A stretch of 64,000 bases of DNA from Streptomyces ficellus (GTDB taxonomy: Bacteria; Actinomycetota; Actinomycetes; Streptomycetales; Streptomycetaceae). Position numbers and translations under genes: made by a program. Below are positions 48,845 to 56,231 of the stretch, one piece after another (the stretch's first letter is position 1; every line of letters starts with the position of its first letter). The stretch spans positions 6,758,001 through 6,822,000 of the forward strand of contig NZ_CP034279.1 in the NCBI RefSeq assembly GCF_009739905.1, read 5' to 3'. Below the pieces are notes generated by a model. The model had not been told where the DNA came from and did no database searches. It was given only the letters and a program-made list of their open reading frames with translations.

Positions 48845-49222
48845 CTAGGCGGAGGGCTGCCGGTCGCCGGCGCCCGGGGCGTCCGCGCCGTGCGCCTGGT
48901 CGTCCCCGGCCTGCTCCCGGGCCCGGGTCTCGCCCTGCCGGCGTCCGCGCCGCAGCCCGAAGTAGTACGCGAGCACACCCGCGCCGATGGCGGCCTGGAG
49001 CGCGAACAGGGCCGACTCGACCTCGCCGGACGGCGGCTCGTACAGCGGGCTGAACCACGGCTCGTAGTCCGGCTCCAGCTCGGTGATGGCCGTCTCCGCC
49101 TGCGCGTCGGCGCCCGCGAACGGCTCCTCCTTGTGGTCGCCCATGCCCAGCGCGAGCGGGAGGACGGCCAGTGCGACCACGACGAGCAGCAGCAGCGTGT
49201 TGATCCTGGCGTTACGGCTCAT
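48845..49222 (-). CDS. cbiN: Cobalt transporter accessory protein
   Basis: 125 residues with two hydrophobic helices (INTLLLLVVVALAVLPLALG and VESALFALQAAIGAGVLAYY) around an extracellular loop DYEPWFSPLYEPPSGEVES, the conserved CbiN loop. The ATG at 49220-49222 overlaps the CbiM stop. CbiN is a small membrane subunit that activates CbiM. The C-terminal tail is longer and more charged than in enterobacterial CbiN. Confidence 0.88.
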   Translation of the reverse strand: MSRNARINTLLLLVVVALAVLPLALGMGDHKEEPFAGADAQAETAITELEPDYEPWFSPLYEPPSGEVESALFALQAAIGAGVLAYYFGLRRGRRQGETRAREQAGDDQAHGADAPGAGDRQPSA

Positions 49223-49917
49223 CGGGCCACGGCCTCCTTCGAGTTCTTCGCCGGCTTCGCCGACAGGACGCCGAGCCGGAGCAGGTCCCCCTTGCTCGAC
49301 TGCGTCAGCAGGCGCATCACCAGCACGGTGAGCAGGCCCTCGCTGACCGCCAGCGGGATCTGTGTGACCGCGAAGATGCCGCCGAACTTCGCCAGCGCGC
49401 CGGCGAAACCGCTGCCCGGGTCGGGGAACGCCAGCGCGAGCTGCACGCTGGTGACGCAGTACGTGGACAGGTCGGCGACGAACGCCCCGAAGAACACGCT
49501 CACCATCAGCGGCGCGCCGAAGCGGCGCAGCAGCCAGTACGTGGCGAAGCCCGCCCACGGCCCGGCTATCGCCATGGAGAAGGCGTTGGCGCCCAGGGTG
49601 GTCAGGCCGCCGTGGGCCAGCAGCAGGGCCTGGAAGAGGAGCGTGATGGTGCCCAGCACCGCCATGATCGGCGGCCGGAACAGGATGGCCCCGAGCCCCG
49701 TGCCGGTCGGGTGCGAGCAACTGCCCGTCACCGAGGGGATCTTCAGCGCGGAGAGGACGAACGTGAAGGCACCGGAGGCGCCGAGGAGGAGGGTCGACTC
49801 GGGATTGGCCCTGACCTCACGGGTCAGGGCGCGGACGCCATGGGCGACGAACGGAGCGGCGGCGACGGTCCAGGCGACCGCGTGCGCAGGGGGTAGGTAC
49901 CCCTCGGCGATATGCAT
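49219..49917 (-). CDS. cbiM: Cobalt ECF transporter S component
   Basis: The protein carries MHIAEGYLPPAHAVAWTVAA, and in this family the free N-terminal Met-His chelates Co2+. I therefore prefer the ATG at 49915-49917; an upstream ATG (49956) would add 13 residues and bury that N-terminus, unless processed. Conserved SALKIPSVTGSCSHPTGTGL holds the other metal-site histidines. About six or seven hydrophobic segments. First gene of cbiMNQO, under a cobalamin riboswitch. Confidence 0.85.
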   Translation of the reverse strand: MHIAEGYLPPAHAVAWTVAAAPFVAHGVRALTREVRANPESTLLLGASGAFTFVLSALKIPSVTGSCSHPTGTGLGAILFRPPIMAVLGTITLLFQALLLAHGGLTTLGANAFSMAIAGPWAGFATYWLLRRFGAPLMVSVFFGAFVADLSTYCVTSVQLALAFPDPGSGFAGALAKFGGIFAVTQIPLAVSEGLLTVLVMRLLTQSSKGDLLRLGVLSAKPAKNSKEAVAR

Positions 49918-49961
49918 GATGTGGGAGACCCTCTCCAGCACCTCGTGGATGGACAACGCGC

Positions 49962-50131
49962 CCCGGCCGGTCTCCTGGCTGACGGGATGACAGAGGATGC
50001 CGCCGCGGCCCCGCCTTCCCGGACCCGCGGTCTCCCGCGGTGTTCCAGTGGCTTCCCGGAGGGGTGGAGCCGGACTTCCCGATCACAGTGGCGAGGGCCG
50101 CACCGGTACCGCACCGGTTTCCCGAACACCA
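49962..50131 (-). ncRNA. Cobalamin riboswitch
   Basis: On the minus strand the leader reads GGTGCGGCCCTCGCCACTGT near its 5' half and ends in GTCAGCCAGGAGACCGGCC, the B12 box (consensus rAGyCMGGAgaCCkGC). The order GGGAAACCGGTG...GCGG...GCCACTG...B12 box is that of the adenosylcobalamin aptamer. It ends a few tens of bases before CbiM, so it should switch off cobalt uptake when cobalamin is plentiful. The exact 5' limit is approximate. Confidence 0.85.
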
Positions 50132-50306
50132 AGGCCCTGCGACAGTAGTGCGTTGACCAGGTACATCACAACCCGCGCGGCGACCGGGAACGTCACACCC
50201 GAAACGGGACCGGGCCGGGGCCGGGACCGCGGCCGGGGCCGCCACCGGGCGTCACCGCCCGCACCACCCCGCGCCTCCGGCCGCGCTCCCGGTCGCGCCC
50301 TCGTCG

Positions 50307-50711
50307 TCAGCCCTTGCGGTAGCCGTACGCCTCCGCGGCCGCCGTCGCCACCGCGTCCAGGTCGCCGCCCGCCGAGGCGGTGACCACCGCGGCCACCGCG
50401 CCCTCCACGAACGGCGCGTCCACCAGCCGGGTGCCCGGGGGGAGCTCGTCGCCCTCCGCCAGCAGGGCCTTCACCGTCAGGACCGCGCTGCCCAGGTCCA
50501 CCAGGACGGCCACGCCCGCACCGCCGTCGACCGCCGTCGCCGCCTGCGTGATCAGCTCCGCGCTGGTGCCGAGCCCGCCGTCCGGAGTGCCGCCCGCCGC
50601 CGCCACCGGCGCGGTCTCCCCGCCACCGGCGAGACCCCGGGCCAGGTCCGCCACCGAGGACGCGACCCGGGCGCTGTGCGACACCAGCACGATGCCCACC
50701 CGCGCGGTCAC
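50307..50711 (-). CDS. dhaM: PTS-type dihydroxyacetone kinase, phosphotransferase subunit
   Basis: 134 residues, an EIIA-Man-type domain: VGIVLVSHSARVASSVADLA with the phospho-histidine at residue 12 and VAVLVDLGSAVLTVKALL (D-L-G-S) further on. It receives phosphate from HPr and passes it to ADP bound to DhaL. It contains only the EIIA domain, without the HPr and EI domains fused in E. coli. GTG start overlaps the DhaL stop (GTGA). Confidence 0.9.
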   Translation of the reverse strand: MTARVGIVLVSHSARVASSVADLARGLAGGGETAPVAAAGGTPDGGLGTSAELITQAATAVDGGAGVAVLVDLGSAVLTVKALLAEGDELPPGTRLVDAPFVEGAVAAVVTASAGGDLDAVATAAAEAYGYRKG

Positions 50712-51322
50712 CGCGCCGCCTCCGCCCCGGCGAGGGCGCCGATCAGCAGGGCGGACGACGTGGCCCCCGGATCCTGGTGCCCGACGCTGCGCTCACCGAG
50801 GTAGCTGGCCCTGCCCTTGCGCGCCCGCATCGGAACGGTCGCCAGGGCGCCCCGGTCCGCCGCCTCGGCCGCCGCCGCGAACGACGCGCCGAGCGACTCG
50901 GCCAGCGCCTCCACGGCCGGCTCCAGCGCGTCCAGCATCGTCTTGTCCCCGGCCTTCGCCCCGCCGAGCTGCGCCACCGCGGCCACGCCCACCCGCAGCG
51001 CCTCGGCCAGCTGCACGGGCGCCACCTCGGCGGCGTCCCCCAGGGCCTTCCCGGTGCGCCGCAGCAGCGTGCCGTACAAGGGCCCCGAAGCACCGCCGAC
51101 CGTCGAGATCAGCTCCCGCCCCGCGAGCACCAGCACCGCGCCCGGCGTCCCGGCCGGGTCACCCTCCAGGGCCTTGACCACCGCGGCGAATCCCCGCTGG
51201 AGGTTGGCCCCGTGGTCGGCGTCCCCGATCGCCGAGTCGAGGTCGGTGAGCCGCCCGGCCTCCCGGTCCACGGCGGCGGCCGCGCCGGTCATCCAGCGCC
51301 GGAAGAAGTCCGCGTCGAGCAT
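50708..51322 (-). CDS. dhaL: Dihydroxyacetone kinase, ADP-binding subunit
   Basis: 204 residues. DLDSAIGDADHGANLQRGFA holds the aspartates that bind Mg2+ and ADP; STVGGASGPLYGTLLRRTGK and MLDALEPAVEA are also family signatures. The ATG at 51320-51322 lies 8 bases after the DhaK stop; the frame continues upstream into DhaK. It donates phosphate to dihydroxyacetone bound to DhaK. Confidence 0.92.
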   Translation of the reverse strand: MLDADFFRRWMTGAAAAVDREAGRLTDLDSAIGDADHGANLQRGFAAVVKALEGDPAGTPGAVLVLAGRELISTVGGASGPLYGTLLRRTGKALGDAAEVAPVQLAEALRVGVAAVAQLGGAKAGDKTMLDALEPAVEALAESLGASFAAAAEAADRGALATVPMRARKGRASYLGERSVGHQDPGATSSALLIGALAGAEAAR

Positions 51323-51330
51323 CACGCGCC

Positions 51331-52323
51331 TCACACTCCCCATCGCAGGGCGGCCGTCCGCACCGGTGCGTCCCACAGCCGCAGCAGTTCCTCGTCCGCC
51401 TGGCACACGGTCACCGAGCACCCCGCCATGTCGAGCGAGGTCACGTAGTTCCCGACGAGCGTACGGGCCACGGTCACGCCCCGCTCGCCCAGCACCCGCT
51501 GCACCTCGGCGTTGAACCCGTACAGCTCCAGCAGCGGTGTCGCGCCCATGCCGTTGACCAGCACCAGCACCGGCCCGCTCGGCCTCAGGTCCTCCAGGAC
51601 GGCGTCCACCGCGACGTCGGCGATCTCCCGCGACGTCATCATGGGCCGCCGCTCCCGGCCCGGCTCGCCGTGGATGCCGATGCCCAGCTCCAGCTCGCCC
51701 GGCGGCAGGTCGAACGTCGGGCTGCCCTTCGAGGGGGTGGTGCAGGCGCTCAGCGCCACCCCGAAACTCCGCGAACTCGCGTTCACCCGCCGGGCGATCG
51801 CCTCCACCCGCTCCAGGGGCGCGCCCTCCTCGGCGGCCGCACCGGCGATCTTCTCCACGAAGAGCGTCGCGCCGGTCCCGCGCCGCCCCGCCGTGAACGT
51901 GCTGTCCGACACGGCCACGTCGTCGTCGACGAGGACCCTGGCGACCTGCACGCCCTCGTCCTCGGCGAGTTCGGCGGCCATCTCGAAGTTCAGCACGTCG
52001 CCCGTGTAGTTCTTGACGACGAACAGCACGCCGTGCCCGCTGTCCACGGCGGCGGCCGCCCGCACCATCTGCTCCGGAACGGGCGACGTGAACACCTCAC
52101 CGGGGCAGGCCGCCGCCAGCATCCCCGGCCCCACGAACCCGGCGTGCAGCGGCTCGTGCCCCGACCCGCCGCCCGACACCAGGGCCACCTTCCCCGCCAC
52201 GGGCGCGTCCCTCCGTACGACGACCCGCCTCTCCACGTCCACGGTGAGTTCGGGGTGCGCGGCGGCGATCCCGCGCAGCGCGTCGGCGACGACGGTCTCG
52301 GGTACGTTGATCAGCATCCTCAT
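51331..52323 (-). CDS. dhaK: Dihydroxyacetone kinase, substrate-binding subunit
   Basis: 330 residues. VALVSGGGSGHEPLHAGFVG and FVVKNYTGDVLNFEMAAELA form the substrate site; the histidine in GIGIHGEPGRERRP binds dihydroxyacetone covalently. AGGAGG precedes the ATG. First gene of dhaKLM. The substrate may come from glycerol oxidation; no glycerol dehydrogenase gene is adjacent, though a glycerol kinase-like operon lies 20 kb away. Confidence 0.93.
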   Translation of the reverse strand: MRMLINVPETVVADALRGIAAAHPELTVDVERRVVVRRDAPVAGKVALVSGGGSGHEPLHAGFVGPGMLAAACPGEVFTSPVPEQMVRAAAAVDSGHGVLFVVKNYTGDVLNFEMAAELAEDEGVQVARVLVDDDVAVSDSTFTAGRRGTGATLFVEKIAGAAAEEGAPLERVEAIARRVNASSRSFGVALSACTTPSKGSPTFDLPPGELELGIGIHGEPGRERRPMMTSREIADVAVDAVLEDLRPSGPVLVLVNGMGATPLLELYGFNAEVQRVLGERGVTVARTLVGNYVTSLDMAGCSVTVCQADEELLRLWDAPVRTAALRWGV

Positions 52324-53177
52324 GGATACCTCCTGGTGAGTCTGGCAGGCATGGGACCGAGCAGGCTTTTCGCGGGCCAGGATGGGTGAGAGAGACGATT
52401 GATCTTGGCGGTTCGCGGCGCCCGGGGGCGGCTCCGCGTGGTACCGAGACCGACCCGTTGGCGTCGTTCCTGACTATCCGTCAGGATGGGCCTGCGCTGC
52501 GTCCTCTTTGCGTTTGTGCATGATGGAGCGATTATCGGCGTGGGGATGCGTTCGCGCACCGGTGCGTCGTGGCCGGAAACGGCCGACTCCATGCCGACAG
52601 GCTTCAGGTCATGCCTGCGCGCTCGGCGGCGACCGACTGAACGGCGAGTGCCGTGCGGGGATGCGTGCTCGAAAGGCGAGCCACGGATGAGCCCGCAGGG
52701 AATACGGTCCGTGGCTGTGGACTTCCGGTGAGGAGTCCGTTGCGGCGTCCTGGGGAAGCGATGCGCGATGGGGATGTCGGGCGGGGCGGCGGACACAGCG
52801 GGTATCCGGTACGAGGACCGGTGGACCGCGCGCCCGGAACCCCGCTGCCCGAAGTCGCCGACGGAAAGACCTGGGTTGCTCGCCATCGCCCACCTGGACG
52901 CTGTCAGTCCGTACAGCGGTCGCACGGCGGATGCCGTCGAGACCGTTGAAGTGTTCTCGCTCAACTCTCGGTTGCGCCGAACATCAAGGTGCTCTTGGCG
53001 GCGCACGAGCGGCGGGATTCCCCGAGGGGGAGCCGACCGAAGCGTCGGTGCGCGACGCACTCACCGTGGGACTCACCGTGGGAACGGTCCCGACAGCCTG
53101 AGCCCGAACGCTTCGACCGGCAGGGCACCACCGGCGGTGCCGCGCCCGGTCGGCTCAGCGCCCCACGACGTCCCTCG
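52324..53177. other. Long gene-poor region upstream of dhaK
   Basis: 854 bases without a convincing gene. Frames on both strands are open but have unusual composition (many Arg, Ser, Pro) and no family match. A 7-bp-arm dyad TCCTGAC-tatcc-GTCAGGA lies at 52468-52486, 145 bases before dhaK. Around 52940-53102 two plus-strand frames look like pieces of a decayed coding sequence ending in TEASVRDALTVGLTVGTVPT and a stop; this is weak. Confidence 0.45.
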
Positions 53178-53462
53178 CTACCCGGCAGCCACGACCGGGC
53201 CGGCCGTGACCTGAGGACTGTTGGGGAGCAGCGGCGCGAGGTTGTCCCTGACGAAGTCCGCCGCCTGCCTGATCGAGTCTTCGGCCCCGGAGCGGTCTTC
53301 GAAGACGCTGGTGGAGACCATCACTCCGTCCCCGGCGTCCACCCAGTAGTACGCCACGAAGCCGGGGACTCGCCGCAGGACAGGCACGAATCCCTCGTCC
53401 ACTCGACGTCCGGCCTCGGCCGAGTCAGTCACTCCCTCGTAACGCCGGATCACTGCGTACAT
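53178..53462 (-). CDS. Small ABM-like (dimeric alpha/beta-barrel) protein, 94 aa
   Basis: 94 residues starting MYAVIRRYEGVTDSAEAGRR. The alternating pattern up to VSTSVFEDRSGAEDSIRQAA fits the dimeric ferredoxin-like fold of antibiotic biosynthesis monooxygenase-type proteins. No catalytic motif is certain. The ATG is at 53460-53462. Single gene, in the same direction as dhaK and separated from it by the gene-poor region. Confidence 0.7.
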   Translation of the reverse strand: MYAVIRRYEGVTDSAEAGRRVDEGFVPVLRRVPGFVAYYWVDAGDGVMVSTSVFEDRSGAEDSIRQAADFVRDNLAPLLPNSPQVTAGPVVAAG

Positions 53463-53680
53463 GGCTGATCTCCTCGTCGATCCCCAGGGCACCTTGTGCG
53501 AAGAGACGTACCCTCGCCGGGCGTCTCCCGCTCGGTGGACCTTCGGAGGTGACCTGGATGGGCGTACCGGCTGTCCGATCCGGAGACCAGCCGGGTCCGT
53601 CGCCAGTCCAGCTGACCGGTCGGTACCGCAAGCCGGATTGCGGGACCGGTCGGACGAGGCCACGCCCCGGCGGCCCGCCG

Positions 53681-54490
53681 TCAGCCGGAGATCTCCTCGA
53701 CGAGCCCGGCCAGCGCCCGCGCCAGCGCGGCGACGCCCTCGTCCCGGGGCGCCCCCCGCTCGTCCAGGTACAGGTCCCGCCGGATCTCCACCATCAGGGC
53801 GCTGACCCGCGGCTCCCGCCCGTAGTACCGCAACGGCATGTACGTTCCGCCGAACGGGCTGTTCAGCCCGGTGCCGCCGAAGCCGCCGAACGCCCGCCGG
53901 GCCGCGTCGAGCAGCCCGTCCGGCGTGTGGAAGGAATCGGTGCCGAGGCACACCGGCGGACGCGGCCCGTCGCCGTGCAGCTCGTACGGCAGCACCTTCG
54001 CCGGGTACGAGTGGACGTCGACGACCACGACACGCCCCACCGCCGCCAGCCGCTCCGCCACGGCCGCCTCCATCGCCTCGGCGTACGGCCGGAAGTAACG
54101 GTCGATCAGTGGCCGTGCGTCGGTGTCGTCCGGACGCAGCACCTCGCGGTGCGTGGTGCGGGTGTAGACCGCGCCCATGCCCACCGCCAGCATCTCCTCC
54201 CGCTCGTCCGGGAACCGCTCCGGGTCGACCACCAGCCGGGACAGCCCGTTGACGAACCGCCAGGGCGCCACCCGCGCGGCCCCGGCCGCCGTGGCGGCGA
54301 TCCGCTCCGTGTACGCGTCGGTGATGTGGTCCAACTCCTCGGCGAGCGCCCGGTCGTCGAGCACGATCCCGGCCCGCACGTCGCCGGGCACCACCCGGGA
54401 GGAGTGCGGGACATGGAGGACGACGGGGGAGCCGGGCGCGCCCGGGTGGAGCCGGAAGGCGGCGGGGCGGTCGGCGGACGGTTCGGTCAC
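53681..54490 (-). CDS. N-formylglutamate amidohydrolase-family protein
   Basis: 269 residues from a GTG at 54488-54490. PVVLHVPHSSRVVPGDVRAG holds the conserved PHSS metal-binding motif of this family; VVVDVHSYPAKVLPYEL and LMVEIRRDLYLDE are the other conserved blocks. Family members release formate or ammonia from N-formyl amino acids in histidine degradation, but no hut gene is nearby. Divergent from the DUF72 gene with a 54-base spacer. Confidence 0.85.
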   Translation of the reverse strand: MTEPSADRPAAFRLHPGAPGSPVVLHVPHSSRVVPGDVRAGIVLDDRALAEELDHITDAYTERIAATAAGAARVAPWRFVNGLSRLVVDPERFPDEREEMLAVGMGAVYTRTTHREVLRPDDTDARPLIDRYFRPYAEAMEAAVAERLAAVGRVVVVDVHSYPAKVLPYELHGDGPRPPVCLGTDSFHTPDGLLDAARRAFGGFGGTGLNSPFGGTYMPLRYYGREPRVSALMVEIRRDLYLDERGAPRDEGVAALARALAGLVEEISG

Positions 54491-54544
54491 GTGGTTCCTC
54501 GCTGTGGGCCGTGGCGGCCGTCCGGACCGGGGTAGGCGGACGGC

Positions 54545-55420
54545 ATGGGTGAGATCATGATCGGCACATGTTCCTGGACGGACAAGGCACTTGTGGGCAG
54601 CGGGTGGTACCCGCCGGGGCGGCGCGACGCGGAGGGCCGGCTGCGGCACTACGCCGACCGCTTCCCCGTCGTCGAGGTCGACGCCACGTACTACGGGCTC
54701 CCCAGCGAGCGCAACAGCCTCCTGTGGGCCGAGCGCACCCCGCCGGGCTTCCGCTTCGACGTCAAGGCGTTCTCCCTCCTCACCGGCCACCCCACCCGGA
54801 CGGCCGCCCTGCCCGCCGACCTCCGCGACCGCGACCCGCGCGACCCCGGGCTCCTGGACGAGGTGTGGCACCGTTTCAGCGGCGCCCTGCGCCCCCTGCG
54901 GGACACCGGCCGCCTCGGCACCCTGCTGTACCAGTTCCCGCCCCGGTTCGCCCCCGGCCCCGGCGCCGAGACCGTCCTCCGGCGGACCCGGGAGCGCGCG
55001 GCCGGCTGGCCGGTCGCCGTCGAGTTCCGGCATCCCGGCTGGTGGCGCGACGACCACCGCGCCCGCACCACCGCCCTGCTGAAGGACCTCGACACCGCCG
55101 CCGTGGCCGTGGACATGGCGCAGGACCTGCCCACCTCCATACCGCCGCTCACCCCCGTCGCCTCCGAGGACCTCGCCGTCGTCCGCTTCCACGGGCGCAG
55201 CGCCGCGTGGGGCACCGGCAGCAAGGAGGACCGCTTCCGCCACCACTACACGCCCGGCGAGCTGGCGGAGTGGCGGCCCCGCCTCCACGCCCTGGCCGAC
55301 CGGGTCGCGCACCTGCACGTCCTGTTCAACAACTGCTGCGCCGACGCCGCCGTACGCGCCGCCGAGACCATGCGGGACCTCCTCGTACCCGCCACACATC
55401 GTCGCGGGCCGACCGGGTAA
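54545..55420 (+). CDS. DUF72 (YecE-like) TIM-barrel protein
   Basis: 291 residues. MIGTCSWTDKALVGSGWYPP, VVEVDATYYGLPSERNSLLW and the later VAVEFRHPGWWRDD and FFNN-like HVLFNNCCAD define DUF72, a TIM-barrel family of unknown activity. Conserved acidic and aromatic residues suggest a glycosidase-like or nuclease-like pocket. Followed 30 bases later by a tiny basic protein gene. Confidence 0.85.
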   Translation: MGEIMIGTCSWTDKALVGSGWYPPGRRDAEGRLRHYADRFPVVEVDATYYGLPSERNSLLWAERTPPGFRFDVKAFSLLTGHPTRTAALPADLRDRDPRDPGLLDEVWHRFSGALRPLRDTGRLGTLLYQFPPRFAPGPGAETVLRRTRERAAGWPVAVEFRHPGWWRDDHRARTTALLKDLDTAAVAVDMAQDLPTSIPPLTPVASEDLAVVRFHGRSAAWGTGSKEDRFRHHYTPGELAEWRPRLHALADRVAHLHVLFNNCCADAAVRAAETMRDLLVPATHRRGPTG

Positions 55421-55450
55421 ACGGGTGGTACACACCCCTGAGGAGGACCC

Positions 55451-55597
55451 GTGTCCGGACTGATGACGCGTATCAAGCAGTTCACCCGAAGCCCGCAGGG
55501 ACAGCGGGCCATCGCGTCGGCGCGCCGCGCCGCCGCCGACCCGCGCAAGCGCGCCCAGGCCCGCTCGCTGCTGGGCCGGCTGCGCGGACGCCGGTGA
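55451..55597 (+). CDS. Very small basic protein, 48 aa
   Basis: GTG start preceded by AGGAGGACCC, a strong ribosome site. The product is MSGLMTRIKQFTRSPQGQRA followed by an Ala/Arg-rich helix (DPRKRAQARSLLGRLRGRR). Highly basic and helical, it may bind nucleic acid or membranes. Family unknown to me, though similar short basic ORFs are common in Streptomyces. It follows the DUF72 gene and may share its transcript. Confidence 0.6.
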   Translation: MSGLMTRIKQFTRSPQGQRAIASARRAAADPRKRAQARSLLGRLRGRR

Positions 55598-55728
55598 CCG
55601 AACCACGACCGGTGACGACGGACGGACGGCGAACGGCGGACGACCGGTGGAGGCCGGACGGCCGGTGACGGACGACCGGTGACGACGCGGCGCCGGTGAA
55701 CGACGGACCGAGGAGGGCGAGCGGGCAC
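55598..55728. repeat. Imperfect GACGGACGACCGGTG repeats
   Basis: The spacer before the FhaA-like gene contains several degenerate copies of GACGACCGGTG and GGACGGCCGGTGACG. Likely slippage; no hairpin of note. Confidence 0.45.
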
Positions 55729-56136
55729 ATGGCCAAGGGAACGCTGACGCGGTGGGAACGAGCCCTGGAACGCTGGCAGAGCGCCCTGGTCTCCAGAGCC
55801 GTCCACCGCGAACCCGTCGAGCTGCTCGACGCGCTGCGGCGCGAGTGCGACGACCACGCCGTGGTATGCAGCGAGAACAGGGTCGTCGTGCCCAACGCCT
55901 ACGAAGTGGAACTGGACGCCGCCGTCCACGAGGAGCTCCTGCGCCACGGCTGCGGCGACGTGGGGCAGGAGCTGACCGACGCCCTGGCCCGGCACGGGGA
56001 ACGGCACGGCTACGAGTGGGCCGGGCCGCTGGCCGTCCGGATCGTCCCGGCCGCCGGCCCGTCCGCCGACCCCTACCGGGTCAGCAGCAGCCCCATGCCG
56101 CACGTCCGCGCCGACGCGTTCCCAGCGGCCGGCTGA
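55729..56136 (+). CDS. FhaA N-terminal domain-like (DUF3662) protein
   Basis: 135 residues. TRWERALERWQSALVSRAVH, then EPVELLDALRRECDDHAVVC and RVVVPNAYEVEL, match the DUF3662 domain that begins FhaA proteins. The FHA domain itself is absent, so this is a stand-alone N-domain. In FhaA that domain takes part in cell-wall or division complexes; here the role is unknown. GAGGAGGG precedes the ATG with slightly long spacing. Confidence 0.75.
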   Translation: MAKGTLTRWERALERWQSALVSRAVHREPVELLDALRRECDDHAVVCSENRVVVPNAYEVELDAAVHEELLRHGCGDVGQELTDALARHGERHGYEWAGPLAVRIVPAAGPSADPYRVSSSPMPHVRADAFPAAG

Positions 56137-56231
56137 CCCGCCTGACTGGCTGCCGGCGCCGGGGAGGGCGCAGCATGGGGTGAGGACGATGGACAGCGGC
56201 GCACGCTGGTGGCTTCCCCCGTCCGGAGGCG

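Noticed and set aside
52320..53060. 246-codon minus-strand frame upstream of dhaK
   Set aside because: Arg/Ser/Pro-rich without domain pattern, runs past the dhaK start; not credible as coding.
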